Positions 1-9,763 of a stretch of 64,000 bases of DNA are shown here, in pieces (position 1 is the stretch's first letter; each line of letters begins with the position of its first letter). The notes beneath the pieces are model-generated. The model searched no databases. It saw only the letters and a program-made list of their open reading frames with translations, and was not told where the DNA came from. The stretch comes from Planctomycetaceae bacterium (GTDB lineage Bacteria > Planctomycetota > Planctomycetia > Planctomycetales > Planctomycetaceae), in contig JAWKTX010000006.1 in NCBI GenBank assembly GCA_041398825.1, forward strand, positions 248,001-312,000, read 5' to 3'. A program made the translations under genes and the position numbers.

Positions 1-2
1 CT

Positions 3-455
3 GAGTTTTCTTCTTCAATTGTCCTTCCCTGTTCGCTTGCCGCCGTGCGGGCATTCCTGGGGACGCCTGCGAATCTTCCGCGGGTCAGTGATCCGGAGCT
101 CAAGCTTGAAATTATCTCTGCGCCGGAAGTCGTGACCGTGAATGAGCGGATTGAATTTCGTGTCACCTCATTTGGCTTCAAACATCGTTCCATCCATGTC
201 TATACCCATATCTCGGATACAGAGATCTTCGAAGAACAAATTGAAGGACCAATGCGATCGTGGCAACATCGCCAGAATTATGAGCTGGTCGAAACCGGGA
301 AGATGAAGTTGATTGACACATTCACATTCGAGCCACCCGGGGGCATGTTGGGATTTCTTCTGACTGAAGAACGGCTTCGCGAGTCACTCGAACAAGGTAT
401 GGAAGCCAGACACTCGGCATTATCAGACATGGTCGAGGCTGGAGAACTCGTGTGA
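3..455 (+). CDS. SRPBCC-family protein, 5'-truncated by the window edge
   Basis: The frame is open to the left edge, so the true start lies outside the window; a GTG at 45 is the first possible internal start but would cut into the fold. The visible 150 residues resemble the SRPBCC (START/polyketide-cyclase-like) ligand-binding fold. The pattern HISDTEIFEEQIEGPMRSW matches the central strand where these proteins carry a 'D.Q..GP...W.H' stretch. It is followed by a 'DTFTFEPPGG' strand and a long C-terminal helix (LTEERLRESLEQGMEARH). The ligand is unknown. The stop overlaps the next start (GTGA), implying translational coupling to the small membrane protein. Family call from pattern only. Confidence 0.72.
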   Translation, partial: EFSSSIVLPCSLAAVRAFLGTPANLPRVSDPELKLEIISAPEVVTVNERIEFRVTSFGFKHRSIHVYTHISDTEIFEEQIEGPMRSWQHRQNYELVETGKMKLIDTFTFEPPGGMLGFLLTEERLRESLEQGMEARHSALSDMVEAGELV

Positions 456-742
456 ATCGACACCCTGTCTCAAATCGACCGCCGACAGTAACCCTGGCAA
501 TCATGCTTTTGCTGGTTATGGGGGCGGCCTTTGTGGGTCTCATTTCGATCATCATCCCCGGCGCGATTCAGATGGTTGGCGTCATGGTGGTGCTGTTCCT
601 GTTTTTCGTGGCACAGTACTTCATTTGGGGCAAATGGCTTTATCCGTATGTCGTTAAACTGGACGCTGCGCGGACGACTGAAACTTCTCTTGACCACGAA
701 TCTGTCGCTGCGGAATCACCGGACGATTCTGGTATCGAATAA
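452..742 (+). CDS. Small two-helix membrane protein
   Basis: A 96-residue protein of unknown function. Its GTG start overlaps the stop of the SRPBCC gene by 4 bp, so the two are almost certainly co-translated. Two hydrophobic segments are clear, at roughly residues 14-36 (LAIMLLLVMGAAFVGLI) and 39-62 (IQMVGVMVVLFLFFVAQYFI). An acidic, Ser/Glu-rich tail follows that probably lies in the cytoplasm. No catalytic or binding motif is visible. The downstream gene is convergent (minus strand), so this is the end of the operon. Confidence 0.7.
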   Translation: MNRHPVSNRPPTVTLAIMLLLVMGAAFVGLISIIIPGAIQMVGVMVVLFLFFVAQYFIWGKWLYPYVVKLDAARTTETSLDHESVAAESPDDSGIE

Positions 743-925
743 ATCGCCGGGAATTGCATCGAAACATCGCACGTCACCCGGGGGATTGTCACAGATTCAT
801 CGGCTTCCAGGATGAAGCCTGATGCTGACCGTACCTGAAACTGAAGCTCACGAAGTCGGACACGTTCAGAAATGCCGGGGTTTCCCGCCGACTTTCGATA
901 GTGGATGCAAGGCGTTCTCAAAGCC

Positions 926-3295
926 TCAAGCTTCTGAAGTTGAATGTCTCACTCTGGTTGTCGACCAGACTCCGACAATTCCAATGACGATACACAGCGC
1001 AGAGGTTGCCAGCCACTTCGTTGGAAGATGTTCCGCCTGAATATCTCCCAGTGACAGATTGGCAAGTTCATCTCGAAAATGTGCTAGTGCCAACAGGGTG
1101 GAATTGTGCAGGACGTGCATCACCAATCCAGGCAGAACGCTGCCGCTTCGGATCGCGATCCAGGAGAGGAGGCAGCCAAGTGCCGTACTTGGCAACAGGC
1201 GTTCCAGCGTTGCTCCTTCAGCCGCGATGACGTGAAACACCCCAAAAATCGTGCCGCAGGCGATGATGGCCATCCAGGGACGAATGGCTTTCTTCAATCC
1301 GGAGAGAAGGAAACCCCTGAAGAACAATTCTTCGCAAACGCCTGGCAGCACACCGAGACAGATAATCATTAAAGCGAGCGGGACAGCACGCCATCGTTCC
1401 AGGATCTCGGCAACCTGCTTCAATCGGGCGGGGTCGAGCTGTGCCAGGCCGAATTGTTGTGTGGTCATTACGAGTTCATAAATCCACGGCCAGGTCCCGA
1501 CTCCGAGTATCGCCACGAATGGCCAGAGAAGGAGTGAGATTCGGTGATCCAGCGTTGGATTTCCGCGAGTGACTCGAAGCATGGGCCACGTTGCAGAGAA
1601 CGAAAATCGTTGCCACATAACAACGATCGCCGGATAAACGGCGAAGAGCAGTACGGTTAGTGTTCCGGAAAATAACAGCCTCGCGTTCGGAGAGACGGCA
1701 TCGGCGCTGCGTCCCAGGAGTCCATTGGCGAAGAAGTAAAGAGGGAACATTGTTGCCAGCGTCAGCATCGCAGCCACAAATGTTGGCCCGCTTGATTCTG
1801 ATTCGGGTCGTCGGAAGAGATCGGCCCAGCTGCCGCGACTGCCAACGGCCATGGCGTCACGCCCAAAATATTTTGCGGCCAGAGCAAGGGCGCTTGCCGC
1901 ATAAATAAGCGTCGAAGCTACTGCAGCTACGCCTGGCAACAGGATTGCGTTTCCTTCGAATACGTCTCGAGCCAGAAGAAGCATATTGACCAGTGGAACA
2001 ACTGCGATGGCGCCACTCAGATGCCATCCCGGAAGCAGGATCGACAGTCCCGGGGCGATCGAAATCAACATCAAAGGAATCAGGAATGCCTGAGCTTCTT
2101 TGAAACTGCGCGAGGTGCTGGTAATTGCCAGCAACACGGCGGAATAAAACAACGCGAAGACGATCTGGATTGAAAGCAGCGAAATCACCAGCTTCAGGCT
2201 GATGCCCTCGCTCCCGAAGAGTTGTGTTTCCATGCGCAGGGCATATACGGTTGCCGTCATTGCGACCAGGTTAATCGCTCCGGTGAGCATCGTTACGACG
2301 AACACGGCGATGTATTTGGCCATCAGTAAATGCACGGTTGGAATCGGCAGGGCAATGAGCGTTTCCAGGGTGTCGCGTTCGCGTTCTCCTGCAGTCAGGT
2401 CAATCGCCGGGTACACGCCACCGGTCACAGTCATGAGCAACAATGCCAGTGGCAGCAGCCCCAGAAACCCCTGTGTTTGTTGAGTTGATTCCACTGTTCT
2501 GTTTGAAAAGCGCACGGGCAGACGCAGGCGGTCGTTATACCGGCGTGCTACGTTGACGGCGTGGAAAAGATTAGCTGCAGCCAGCCTTTCTTCCAGCAGT
2601 CGTTCAGCTTCACGACTGATGGCTGATCTCTTGTTGGAGTAAACAGTGACGTTCGCATCTTGCAGGGGTTCGACAATCCCGGACCACTGGTCGAATTCCA
2701 CCTGCACAGACAGATCGGTCTCCCCGGATGCAACCGTCTCCTCCAAATCGAAATGGATGTGTTCATCAGCGACAACAATATGAAGCTCTGGCTCCGGATC
2801 GGCTGAAGCAAGGTCAATGACAGGTTCAGTGTCCATGGGAGAATCCTCATGGAATTCTGCATCCGATCGAACTGCAGGCTCAGCGTTTGCGTCTGCCATA
2901 TTTGGTGGATCGAACTGTTCATTCGCAGAACCGCGTCGCCGGAGATCGATCATTTCCTTACCGATTTCCAGCGCGGATTGCAGCCAGACACCTTCGACAT
3001 CACTTCCGACAGAAATAGTGTACTGAGGCGGACCATTCCGGGACGTGAGGCGGGAAACTGCCAGCATCCGAAAGGTCATACCCAGCAGCGGGTAGAGGAT
3101 GATCGGCATGGCCAGAAGTGTAATGATCGTGCGACGATCACGGAGCGTTTCCCGCAGCTCTTTCCGGACCAGTAACCCCGCGCGATCCCAGAACGAATTG
3201 TGCGCCACTGCCGATTCGTAATCTGGTCTTCGATTCTCGGCGGATGCCGGCTCGTCGCGATGGCCGTGAACATTGAGATCATCCGGAGTATTCAA
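926..3295 (-). CDS. ABC-2 permease fused to a CPBP intramembrane protease domain (NatB-like)
   Basis: A 789-residue membrane protein. Residues about 35-530 are an ABC-2 exporter permease of the NatB type: the N-terminal '[13 protein letters not shown]' segment and first TM helix, then a large extracytoplasmic region (about 75-270) rich in acidic residues, then a bundle of TM helices. Residues about 590-780 add a CPBP (Abi/CAAX-protease-like) domain with its putative catalytic residues: Glu655-Glu656...Arg660 (CEELFFRG), His688 (FGVFH) and His727/Asn731 (HVLHN). The TTG start overlaps the stop of the upstream ATPase gene (TTGA), with GGAG upstream, so ATPase and permease form one exporter. Sodium or an antibiotic/peptide is a possible substrate by analogy with NatAB; the substrate here is unknown. 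Confidence 0.88.
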   Translation of the reverse strand: MNTPDDLNVHGHRDEPASAENRRPDYESAVAHNSFWDRAGLLVRKELRETLRDRRTIITLLAMPIILYPLLGMTFRMLAVSRLTSRNGPPQYTISVGSDVEGVWLQSALEIGKEMIDLRRRGSANEQFDPPNMADANAEPAVRSDAEFHEDSPMDTEPVIDLASADPEPELHIVVADEHIHFDLEETVASGETDLSVQVEFDQWSGIVEPLQDANVTVYSNKRSAISREAERLLEERLAAANLFHAVNVARRYNDRLRLPVRFSNRTVESTQQTQGFLGLLPLALLLMTVTGGVYPAIDLTAGERERDTLETLIALPIPTVHLLMAKYIAVFVVTMLTGAINLVAMTATVYALRMETQLFGSEGISLKLVISLLSIQIVFALFYSAVLLAITSTSRSFKEAQAFLIPLMLISIAPGLSILLPGWHLSGAIAVVPLVNMLLLARDVFEGNAILLPGVAAVASTLIYAASALALAAKYFGRDAMAVGSRGSWADLFRRPESESSGPTFVAAMLTLATMFPLYFFANGLLGRSADAVSPNARLLFSGTLTVLLFAVYPAIVVMWQRFSFSATWPMLRVTRGNPTLDHRISLLLWPFVAILGVGTWPWIYELVMTTQQFGLAQLDPARLKQVAEILERWRAVPLALMIICLGVLPGVCEELFFRGFLLSGLKKAIRPWMAIIACGTIFGVFHVIAAEGATLERLLPSTALGCLLSWIAIRSGSVLPGLVMHVLHNSTLLALAHFRDELANLSLGDIQAEHLPTKWLATSALCIVIGIVGVWSTTRVRHSTSEA

Positions 3296-4029
3296 GGGGA
3301 CTGCTCCCTGAGCATGTCGACAAACATTTCGACAATTGTCGAGCGGCCTGTCGCGTCGTGTAATTCATTCAGGGTGCCTTCGTACCGCAAACGTCCCCTG
3401 TGCAGCAATCCAAACCGATCGCACAGCCGTTCTGCCTCATCCAGTTGGTGCGTGCAGACGACAACCGATTTGTTGGCGATCCGAAGAGTTCGAACGAATT
3501 CAAAGACAACCTGAGAACCCACGACGTCCAGACCACGCGTTGGTTCGTCCAGCAGAACGACTGGAGGGTCATGAACAAGCGCCCGGGCCAGATTGACTCG
3601 CTGTTTCTGACCGGTACTCAGAGTTGCGCAACGTCGGTCCAGAAATCGGCCCAGATCCATGAGCTCCGCCAATACCCCGACACGACTTTTCGATTCGGCA
3701 CGGGTGAGGCCGAAGCCACCGGCGAAGAATTCCAGCAACTCGCGAGGCGTCAGCCATTGATAGAGCCCAGCGCTTGCGGAGACGAGTCCCAGCTGCCTCT
3801 TGATTCTTTCCGGATGGACTGAAACATGCTGTCCGAGGATCTCGACATCCCCTGATGTGGGTGACAGCAGTCCCATAATCATTCGAAGGGTCGTTGTCTT
3901 GCCGGCGCCATTTGCCCCGAGTAGTCCGTAGACTTCTCCTGGCGGCACGGAAAAGGAAAGTGAATCGACGGCGCGGACCGTTGTATTCCCTTCTCCAAAT
4001 GTTTTGGTCAAATCATTGACTGTGATCAC
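3292..4029 (-). CDS. ABC transporter ATP-binding protein (NatA-like)
   Basis: A 245-residue single nucleotide-binding domain that should power the adjacent ABC-2/CPBP permease. Walker A is GANGAGKTT, the signature is STGQKQR, Walker B is [12 protein letters not shown], and the switch His lies in CTHQLDEAE. Length and motifs are normal for exporters of the DrrA/NatA/CcmA type. The STGQ signature, rather than LSGGQ, is common in the NatA subgroup. The start is GTG, giving [12 protein letters not shown]. It is the first gene of the two-gene minus-strand operon and ends in a 4-bp overlap with the permease. Confidence 0.93.
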   Translation of the reverse strand: MITVNDLTKTFGEGNTTVRAVDSLSFSVPPGEVYGLLGANGAGKTTTLRMIMGLLSPTSGDVEILGQHVSVHPERIKRQLGLVSASAGLYQWLTPRELLEFFAGGFGLTRAESKSRVGVLAELMDLGRFLDRRCATLSTGQKQRVNLARALVHDPPVVLLDEPTRGLDVVGSQVVFEFVRTLRIANKSVVVCTHQLDEAERLCDRFGLLHRGRLRYEGTLNELHDATGRSTIVEMFVDMLREQSP

Positions 4030-4275
4030 TTTGGGCCCTGCGAACCGAACGGCAACAAATCCTTCGATGACGTTGGTATAGTCTGTTTTTGTTTTCTGGA
4101 ATCAGTGTCGCGGAGTCTGGCAGATCGAATCGGCAAATCCAATGATTTGTGACCGCCCGGCGATGCAAATGAGTTTCGCAACGCCAAACAATTGAACTAC
4201 CATTTGAGAACGGCAAAGGCCGAAGTCAAATTTCCCCTCAGCCTGCACCTCACCTACGCTTTTGGATTGCAAGTT

Positions 4276-5553
4276 ATGCGAAGTATTTTTCTGTGTTCGC
4301 TTTTATTGTCGACAACGACAACGGTTCTTGCGGATAACTGGGCACACTGGCGAGGTCCGGATGGCAACAGCGTAGCGAAGAACGCTCATCCTCCCACGGA
4401 ATGGTCAGCGACGAAGAACGTCAAGTGGAAAGTGGAATTGCCCGGGCGCGGATCCAGTTCTCCCGTTGTTTGGGGCGACAAGATCTTCATTACGACGGCG
4501 ATTCCAACTGGAAGGGGAGCCACTCCCGTCCCGGGGAGGAGAGGCGGTGGAGGACTTTCGGAACTCGATTTTCGAGTGCTCTGCTACAGTCGAGCCGATG
4601 GGAGCGTTATCTGGCAGCAAACGGCCATCGTCGCGACACCTCATGAACCAACCCACAACACGAATAGCTTTGCGTCCGCCTCGCCCTGTACGGACGGGGA
4701 ACACGTTTACGCGCATTTCGGTTCACGCGGGCTCTACTGCTACACGATGGATGGAGAACTGGTCTGGAAACGAGACGACTTTGGCAAGATGCAAACACGA
4801 AACGGATTCGGAGAAGGAAGTTCGCCGACTCTGGCGGGAGACAAGATACTGATTCCATGGGATCACGAAGGACCTTCCGCTCTTTATGCACTGGACAAGG
4901 CAACAGGCAAAACAGTGTGGAAGGCAGATCGCGACGAACCAACGTGCTGGGCAACTCCGCTGGTCGTTGACAACAACGGCCAACCGCAAGTGATCATGAA
5001 CGGTCAGACCTGTGCTCGTTCATACGACCTGAATACCGGGAAGGAGTTGTGGCGATGCGCCGGGCAAACCGAGCGTCCCTGCGCTTCACCCGTGGCAGCC
5101 AATGGCCTGGTTATAGTCGGGAGCGGTCATCGCGGTTCGTTCATCGGTGCATTTCAGCTGACGGGAAAAGGCGATATTCAGAACTCAAAGAATGTCGTCT
5201 GGACGATTGATCGAGATACGCCAGACATCGGATCACCACTTCTTTCCGGCAATCGCCTTTACTTCCACAAAGGAAAAACAGGGCAGTTGTCGTGCGTTGA
5301 TTTCCGTACGGGAAGGCCATTTTACATGGCCGAACGACTGCCAAGACTTGACACCATCTATGCATCGCCTGTCGCTGCAGGTGGGGCGATCTACCTGACT
5401 GCAAGAAACGGCACGACCGTAGTCATAAAGGATTCGGACAAGCTGGAAGTCGTCGCGGTCAATAGCCTTGATGAAACCGTGGATGCCACACCTGCTCCCG
5501 TCGACAATCAGTTGATTATCCGCGGTGAAAACCATCTATTTTGTTTGCAGTAA
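4276..5553 (+). CDS. Exported PQQ-like beta-propeller repeat protein
   Basis: A 425-residue protein with a clear signal peptide (MRSIFLCSLLLSTTTTVLA, cleavage before DNWAHW). The signal peptide is why ATG 4276 is preferred over the upstream in-frame ATG at 4192. The mature protein opens with the 'NWAHWRGPDGNS' sequence seen in many planctomycete PQQ-binding-like WD40/beta-propeller proteins. It then repeats tryptophan-docking blades such as 'YALDKATGKTVWKA' and 'YDLNTGKELWRC'. These resemble the propeller of quinoprotein alcohol dehydrogenases, but no catalytic PQQ-dehydrogenase residues are evident, so it is probably a periplasmic scaffold or sensor. It stands alone: the NatAB-like operon upstream is divergent. 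Confidence 0.88.
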   Translation: MRSIFLCSLLLSTTTTVLADNWAHWRGPDGNSVAKNAHPPTEWSATKNVKWKVELPGRGSSSPVVWGDKIFITTAIPTGRGATPVPGRRGGGGLSELDFRVLCYSRADGSVIWQQTAIVATPHEPTHNTNSFASASPCTDGEHVYAHFGSRGLYCYTMDGELVWKRDDFGKMQTRNGFGEGSSPTLAGDKILIPWDHEGPSALYALDKATGKTVWKADRDEPTCWATPLVVDNNGQPQVIMNGQTCARSYDLNTGKELWRCAGQTERPCASPVAANGLVIVGSGHRGSFIGAFQLTGKGDIQNSKNVVWTIDRDTPDIGSPLLSGNRLYFHKGKTGQLSCVDFRTGRPFYMAERLPRLDTIYASPVAAGGAIYLTARNGTTVVIKDSDKLEVVAVNSLDETVDATPAPVDNQLIIRGENHLFCLQ

Positions 5554-5730
5554 ACAAATCGGGCCGATAGGAACGTGGTCTCGGCACAAGATATTGAAGC
5601 GAAATCCAGCAATCTTCCCATCCGGCTGGAATCCGTAAGAATCCCCGGGACACCTGAATGTCACGCGCCTTTACCTGCATGTTTTGAGATGAGCCGTGCG
5701 CTGGCGCGGCTGTCCAGGGACCGAAGAAAA

Positions 5731-6450
5731 ATGTGGGTGAAGGTTTGCGGATTTACTGACGTGGCAAATACCGTCAATGCGGTGAGGACCGGTATCGATG
5801 CCGTCGGCCTGAATTTTTTCGAAGGTTCAAAACGATTCGTAACTCCGGCGACGGCGGAATCGATCTGTCGCACCCTGAAAGTGTCCTCAGACGACTCTCC
5901 GACGGTCCGTCAGTTGACTCGCTTATCGTTGCGTCGTTCACACATGGTAGATGTTGTGGGTTTGTTTGTGAACAGCCCGGCTGAAGATGTGATTCGAATC
6001 TCCCAACAGCTTGATCTGGATGCCATCCAGTTTCACGGGGGCGAAGGTATCGATGACATCCAGCAGGTCCACCGTGAGTGCGATGACATAACAGTGATCC
6101 GCGCTGTGCGCGTAAACCGGTCGGGCCTCGAAGAGGCGATTCAGCACTGCCGAGGCCTGGCCGTGCAAATACCGAATATTGTCTTTCTGCTGGATGCTCT
6201 CGTTGCAGGGCAATTCGGCGGGACCGGGGCGATGGTGGATCCCGATGTTATCGACACCTTTTGCCATGCATTTGTCGGACATCGAGTTGTCATTGCCGGT
6301 GGCTTAACGCCCGAAACTGTCTCTTCGGTTGTCACACGTCATGCACCCTGGGGAGTGGATACAGCCAGCGGGGTCGAGGATTCACCAGGGCAGAAGAATA
6401 TTGAACGGGTGGAGCAGTTTATCGCCAACGCAAAACGGCCGCGTTGCTGA
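5731..6450 (+). CDS. trpF: Phosphoribosylanthranilate isomerase
   Basis: Converts N-(5'-phosphoribosyl)anthranilate to CdRP, the third step of tryptophan synthesis from chorismate. The start chosen is ATG 5731, directly before the conserved 'KVCGFTD' strand that carries the catalytic Cys (Cys6); the frame is open further upstream to a GTG at 5575, but that extension has no TrpF similarity. Other landmarks: QFHGGEG, the catalytic Asp155 in FLLDA, the GGTG phosphate-binding loop, VIAGGLTPETV, and the closing 'GVDTASGVED' motif. Length (239) is slightly above typical because of a loop around residues 52-72. No other trp genes are nearby, so the pathway is dispersed. Confidence 0.95.
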   Translation: MWVKVCGFTDVANTVNAVRTGIDAVGLNFFEGSKRFVTPATAESICRTLKVSSDDSPTVRQLTRLSLRRSHMVDVVGLFVNSPAEDVIRISQQLDLDAIQFHGGEGIDDIQQVHRECDDITVIRAVRVNRSGLEEAIQHCRGLAVQIPNIVFLLDALVAGQFGGTGAMVDPDVIDTFCHAFVGHRVVIAGGLTPETVSSVVTRHAPWGVDTASGVEDSPGQKNIERVEQFIANAKRPRC

Positions 6451-6492
6451 ACACGGCCGGATTTCGTTGGAGATAAAATGCATTGTTGTCAG

Positions 6493-7473
6493 CTACCATT
6501 TCCAGTCGGTAACACCCTTCAGATTCTGAATGCATCCCTCTGGCCAGCCCCCCTGTGACAGTGTGATGATGGTTTGGGCAGCCATCGCGCAGGTGTCGTC
6601 GTGGGATTCGTTATCAAGCCCCGCAATGTGACCACTGAGCAGTACGTTCTCCATCATCAGAAGCGGACTGGAGACGGGCAGTGGTTCTACTTCAAAGACA
6701 TCCAGTCCTGCGCCGCGCAGCTTGCCGCTCTTGAGCGCATCGATCAAAGCAGACTCGTCCACCAGCGGACCGCGTGACGTATTGATCAGCACCGCACCGT
6801 CCTTCATGCGGGAAAGACTTGTTCGATTGACGATATGTCGAGTGTCAGGTCCCGCTGGCATGTGAAGCGAGATGACATCTGATTTCTCCCAGATGTGTTC
6901 CAGAGGGACCATTTGCACACGGTACTCGGTCAGAAAAGCCTGAGGTGGGAACGGATCGTAGGCGACGACATTCATCCCCAGTCCAAGAGCACGCGTTGCA
7001 ACCGCCTGGCCGATCCTGCCAAGCCCAAGCAATCCCAGAGTGCTGCCCATGATTCTTGGTCTTGCGACCCTGTTCCACTGGCCGCGTCGAACCTGCATGT
7101 CATATGCCGGAAATCCTCGCCCCACGGCCATCATCATTGCCACTGCATGCTCGGCGACTGAGTGGTGATTCTGTCCTGGAGTTGTTGCCACCACAATTCC
7201 CTGAGCATCGCATGCTTCCAGATTGATTGCGTCGAAACCAACTCCGTATCGTGACAGGACACGAATTTGCGGATTAGCTGCCAATACCGCAGGAGTAAAT
7301 GGCTCGGATCCGGCCAGGACCGCCTGGTAACCCTGCAGAGCATTCGAAAGAACGGTCTCGTCCCAGAGATTCAGGCTGCGATCGACGACATTGCATTCAA
7401 ATCCAGCATCACGAAGCAGTTTGAAATGAGCCCCTGTTTCAACACTTAGCGCCGTGCATAACACTCGTATCAT
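6493..7473 (-). CDS. D-isomer-specific 2-hydroxyacid dehydrogenase (phosphoglycerate-dehydrogenase-like)
   Basis: A 326-residue NAD-dependent dehydrogenase. It has the split substrate-binding domain and a Rossmann domain with the GLGRIG dinucleotide motif followed by an acidic residue (VAYDP). The catalytic Arg lies in INTSRGPLVDE, the Glu in GLDVFEVEPLP, and the His in LSGHIAGLDNES. It resembles PGDH/hydroxypyruvate reductase relatives, but there is no ACT domain, so the substrate could be phosphoglycerate, glyoxylate or another 2-keto acid. The start at ATG 7473 gives MIRVLCTALS; an upstream GTG at 7503 in the same frame is less likely. It is convergent with trpF and monocistronic. Confidence 0.88.
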   Translation of the reverse strand: MIRVLCTALSVETGAHFKLLRDAGFECNVVDRSLNLWDETVLSNALQGYQAVLAGSEPFTPAVLAANPQIRVLSRYGVGFDAINLEACDAQGIVVATTPGQNHHSVAEHAVAMMMAVGRGFPAYDMQVRRGQWNRVARPRIMGSTLGLLGLGRIGQAVATRALGLGMNVVAYDPFPPQAFLTEYRVQMVPLEHIWEKSDVISLHMPAGPDTRHIVNRTSLSRMKDGAVLINTSRGPLVDESALIDALKSGKLRGAGLDVFEVEPLPVSSPLLMMENVLLSGHIAGLDNESHDDTCAMAAQTIITLSQGGWPEGCIQNLKGVTDWKW

Positions 7474-7664
7474 GGATCGACCGATTTCTTCAAAAACAAC
7501 CACTGGGTTCGTGACGTCAGACTCTCTGAGTGAATGGAGAAAACGTCATGCTTGAAATAAACTCCTGCCGCGTAGCTGCACGCAGTGGAGTCTCACGGTA
7601 GCATGTTCTCGTCAAATTTGAATGAATCCGGCTTCTGCCTTTTCATTTCCTCCGGCATAACAAT

Positions 7665-8186
7665 TTGCCTGCGATCGAATGTCCTCCAGCGGATCTGCCC
7701 AACGTGACAGAAGAAAAAAACAGTGTGCTTTCACTTCGCCTCACTTCTGAAGACCGGTTCCTGGTACGAATCGGCCTGGAGGAACGGACTGGTGAAACAT
7801 ACTATCTGGGCCTGGATCCGGAGAATGCAGGCATGCCGATGTCCGTAACGCGTGGTCTGAACCTGCTCTTGAAAGGATGGCTGCACGTTCTTGAGAGCAT
7901 CAACGACGGCGACCTGATTTATTTGCCGTTTGATTTTAGTGATGAATACACGCGATGGGTTGCCTGCCAGATGACTGGGCATGATATCCATATCGTAATG
8001 GGTTGGGCCGCGGTCGAAGGGTGGGCCATTTCACCGTCGAATTTTGAATCTCATGCACGCTCTGTGAGTCAGTTTCAACCGGATGAACCGCTTACGGTCC
8101 AGAGCTTTTATCTGCCTCGGTTCCTGAGTGAACTCCGGCGTGAGATTGGGAAGTTCGAAGCCCGCTTGCGGTCTGCAACGGCTTGA
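7665..8186 (+). CDS. Conserved-looking protein of unknown function
   Basis: A soluble, acidic 173-residue protein that I do not recognise. It has no signal peptide or TM helix. The middle is hydrophobic and Trp-rich (GWLHVLESINDGDL, RWVACQMTGHDIHIVMGWAAVEGW) and the C-terminus is a predicted helix (LRREIGKFEARLRSA). The start is uncertain: TTG at 7665 gives the longest frame, GTG at 7704 (MTEEKNSVLS) is an alternative, and neither has a strong ribosome-binding site. Codon use looks like that of its neighbours. It is a single gene, divergent from the dehydrogenase and convergent with the peroxidase. Confidence 0.65.
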   Translation: MPAIECPPADLPNVTEEKNSVLSLRLTSEDRFLVRIGLEERTGETYYLGLDPENAGMPMSVTRGLNLLLKGWLHVLESINDGDLIYLPFDFSDEYTRWVACQMTGHDIHIVMGWAAVEGWAISPSNFESHARSVSQFQPDEPLTVQSFYLPRFLSELRREIGKFEARLRSATA

Positions 8187-8210
8187 GATGAATCTCAGGC
8201 CGTATGAGCG

Positions 8211-8267
8211 GAGCAAAAGAAAACCGCGGACAGAAGATTCCGTTCAATGGAACCTGTCTGGCCGCGG
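8211..8267 (-). terminator. Intrinsic terminator of the dihaem peroxidase gene
   Basis: An interrupted inverted repeat (CCGCGG at both ends, inner GACAG/CTGTC and TTCC/GGAA pairs, 7-nt loop). On the minus strand it is followed by a T-rich run, the complement of AGCAAAAGAAAA at 8212-8223. It lies just after the stop of the peroxidase gene. Confidence 0.65.
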
Positions 8268-8321
8268 CTGAGCCTGGTAATGCCATGTTTTGTCGAGATG
8301 GCAGATCTCAATGAGCATGGC

Positions 8322-9557
8322 TTATTCAGGTAGACGCCCGGAAGTGACGTATGGAAACGATCCCGTGCAGGCACGCATGAATTCGACAAGATCCAGCTTT
8401 TCCTGCGCGTTGAGATTTAGCGGAGTCATCTTGTCGCTAAGCCATTTGTTTTTCGTTCCGCCCACATTGTAATGTTCGACGACCGCTTCCAGCGTTGGAA
8501 GGCTGCCGTCGTGCATGTAGGGGGCAGACAGTGCGACATTTCGAATCGTTGGGGTCTTGAAAGCACCTTTGTCCTTCTCAACGTTCGTCACCACAAATCG
8601 CCCCAGATCCGGTTCAGCAGCATCCATTCCGACTCCCAGGTTATGGTATTGCTCGTCTGCCAGATTCGCGCCAACATGGCAATTGCTGCAGCCCACTCGC
8701 TTACTGAAGAACAGCTCCATGCCTCGCACAGCACTCTCGGACATCGGCTGCTCGTTCACAGATTTTCTGTACATTTCGTACTGGGCGTAAACGTTCGGAG
8801 CGTCCTCTTTCAGGTCTTCAAGGTCCTCTGGTTCCAGTTGAGCAAATCTCTTATAGGCTTCTTGATAGTCGTACGCCGACGGACCGGTAACGAGAACGCG
8901 TTCAAACGCAGCAATCGCTTTCCCGACCGCTTCAATTGTCACACCCTCTCCCGGAAAGATCTTTTCGAACTGCATCCGGTAACCCGGGATTTCTGCCAGT
9001 GATCCAACGCATGCTTCATGAGAATTGCCCATCTCGATGGGATTCTGGATCGGACCTACCGCCTGTTCTTCCAGCGACGCCGCCCGACCATCCCAGAACT
9101 GCTTGTCGCTCAGGATGCGGTTGTAGCTGATGGGAGAATTTCGACCTCCCATTTGGCCGGCGATTCCCACACCGGTTTTCGTGTGACGCGAAAACCCTTC
9201 CTGAGGATGGTGGCAGGTCGCGCAGCTGATCGTGTTATCTGCCGACAATCGAGTGTCGAAATAAAGTTGCCGTCCGAGTTCAATTTTGGCTCGGGTCAAT
9301 GGGTTCTCTTCGAGGCCCTTCATCTGCGACTGGCCCAGAGACAAGCCCAGAGGAAGGTTGATGCTGAGTGTTTCGTGATTCGAAGAATCGGCCAGCCAGT
9401 CTTTCAACTGCTCTTCGGTCAGAGGTCCTGTCCCTGGTATTCCACTGGTGAGGTTTGTTTCAGCCAGATTGACGTCGGCTGCCGATGAAGATGCGGTCGA
9501 AACGACGCCTATCACAAGCGTGGCGAGAGCCTTAAGAGAAACCCGAACGAACTTCAT
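8322..9557 (-). CDS. Dihaem cytochrome c peroxidase (MauG/CcpA family)
   Basis: A 411-residue exported protein with a signal peptide ending near STASSSAA. Two CXXCH haem c sites are present: CATCH (Cys112-His116) and CSNCH in the second domain, the usual bacterial di-haem peroxidase layout. Family signatures include GRQLYFDTRLS before haem 1, 'GRNSPISYNRILSDKQFWDGRA', the 'FKTPTIRNVALSAPYMHDG' segment, and a C-terminal 'TLEAVVEHYNVGG'. It should reduce peroxide, or oxidise a partner protein, in the periplasm using c-type electron donors. ATG 9557 is chosen because AGGAG lies 7 nt upstream; the frame also opens at a GTG at 9575. A perfect 15-bp tandem repeat sits immediately upstream in the leader. 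Confidence 0.93.
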   Translation of the reverse strand: MKFVRVSLKALATLVIGVVSTASSSAADVNLAETNLTSGIPGTGPLTEEQLKDWLADSSNHETLSINLPLGLSLGQSQMKGLEENPLTRAKIELGRQLYFDTRLSADNTISCATCHHPQEGFSRHTKTGVGIAGQMGGRNSPISYNRILSDKQFWDGRAASLEEQAVGPIQNPIEMGNSHEACVGSLAEIPGYRMQFEKIFPGEGVTIEAVGKAIAAFERVLVTGPSAYDYQEAYKRFAQLEPEDLEDLKEDAPNVYAQYEMYRKSVNEQPMSESAVRGMELFFSKRVGCSNCHVGANLADEQYHNLGVGMDAAEPDLGRFVVTNVEKDKGAFKTPTIRNVALSAPYMHDGSLPTLEAVVEHYNVGGTKNKWLSDKMTPLNLNAQEKLDLVEFMRACTGSFPYVTSGRLPE

Positions 9558-9575
9558 GAAGCAACTCCTGATCAC

Positions 9576-9635
9576 AATGATGAACGCAACAATGATGAAC
9601 GCAACAATGATGAACGCAACAAAGATGAACGCAAC
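9576..9635. repeat. Four tandem 15-bp units in the peroxidase leader
   Basis: Four head-to-tail copies of AATGATGAACGCAAC; the fourth has one change (AAAGATGAACGCAAC). The array ends 19 bp upstream of the peroxidase start codon, so it lies in the promoter or 5' leader of that minus-strand gene. It is not part of a recognisable coding sequence. Copy number could vary by slippage. Confidence 0.9.
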
Positions 9636-9763
9636 AAAACCGTAGGAAGTGAACTCACGAGACGTTGCTCATGACGACCGGTGTCGGAGCCACCTTACAC
9701 TAATTCTGATCTGGAAACCAATGTGCATGCCGGCAATTCAAATGTCGATCATGCCGCATCTGC

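Noticed and set aside
9018..9488. Plus-strand frame of 156 codons
   Set aside because: It lies wholly antisense to the dihaem peroxidase, whose haem motifs fix the true strand.
9448..9645. Peptide with four Met-Asn-Ala-Thr repeats
   Set aside because: It is only the 15-bp tandem array read in frame; no ribosome-binding site, and most of it is antisense to the peroxidase gene.
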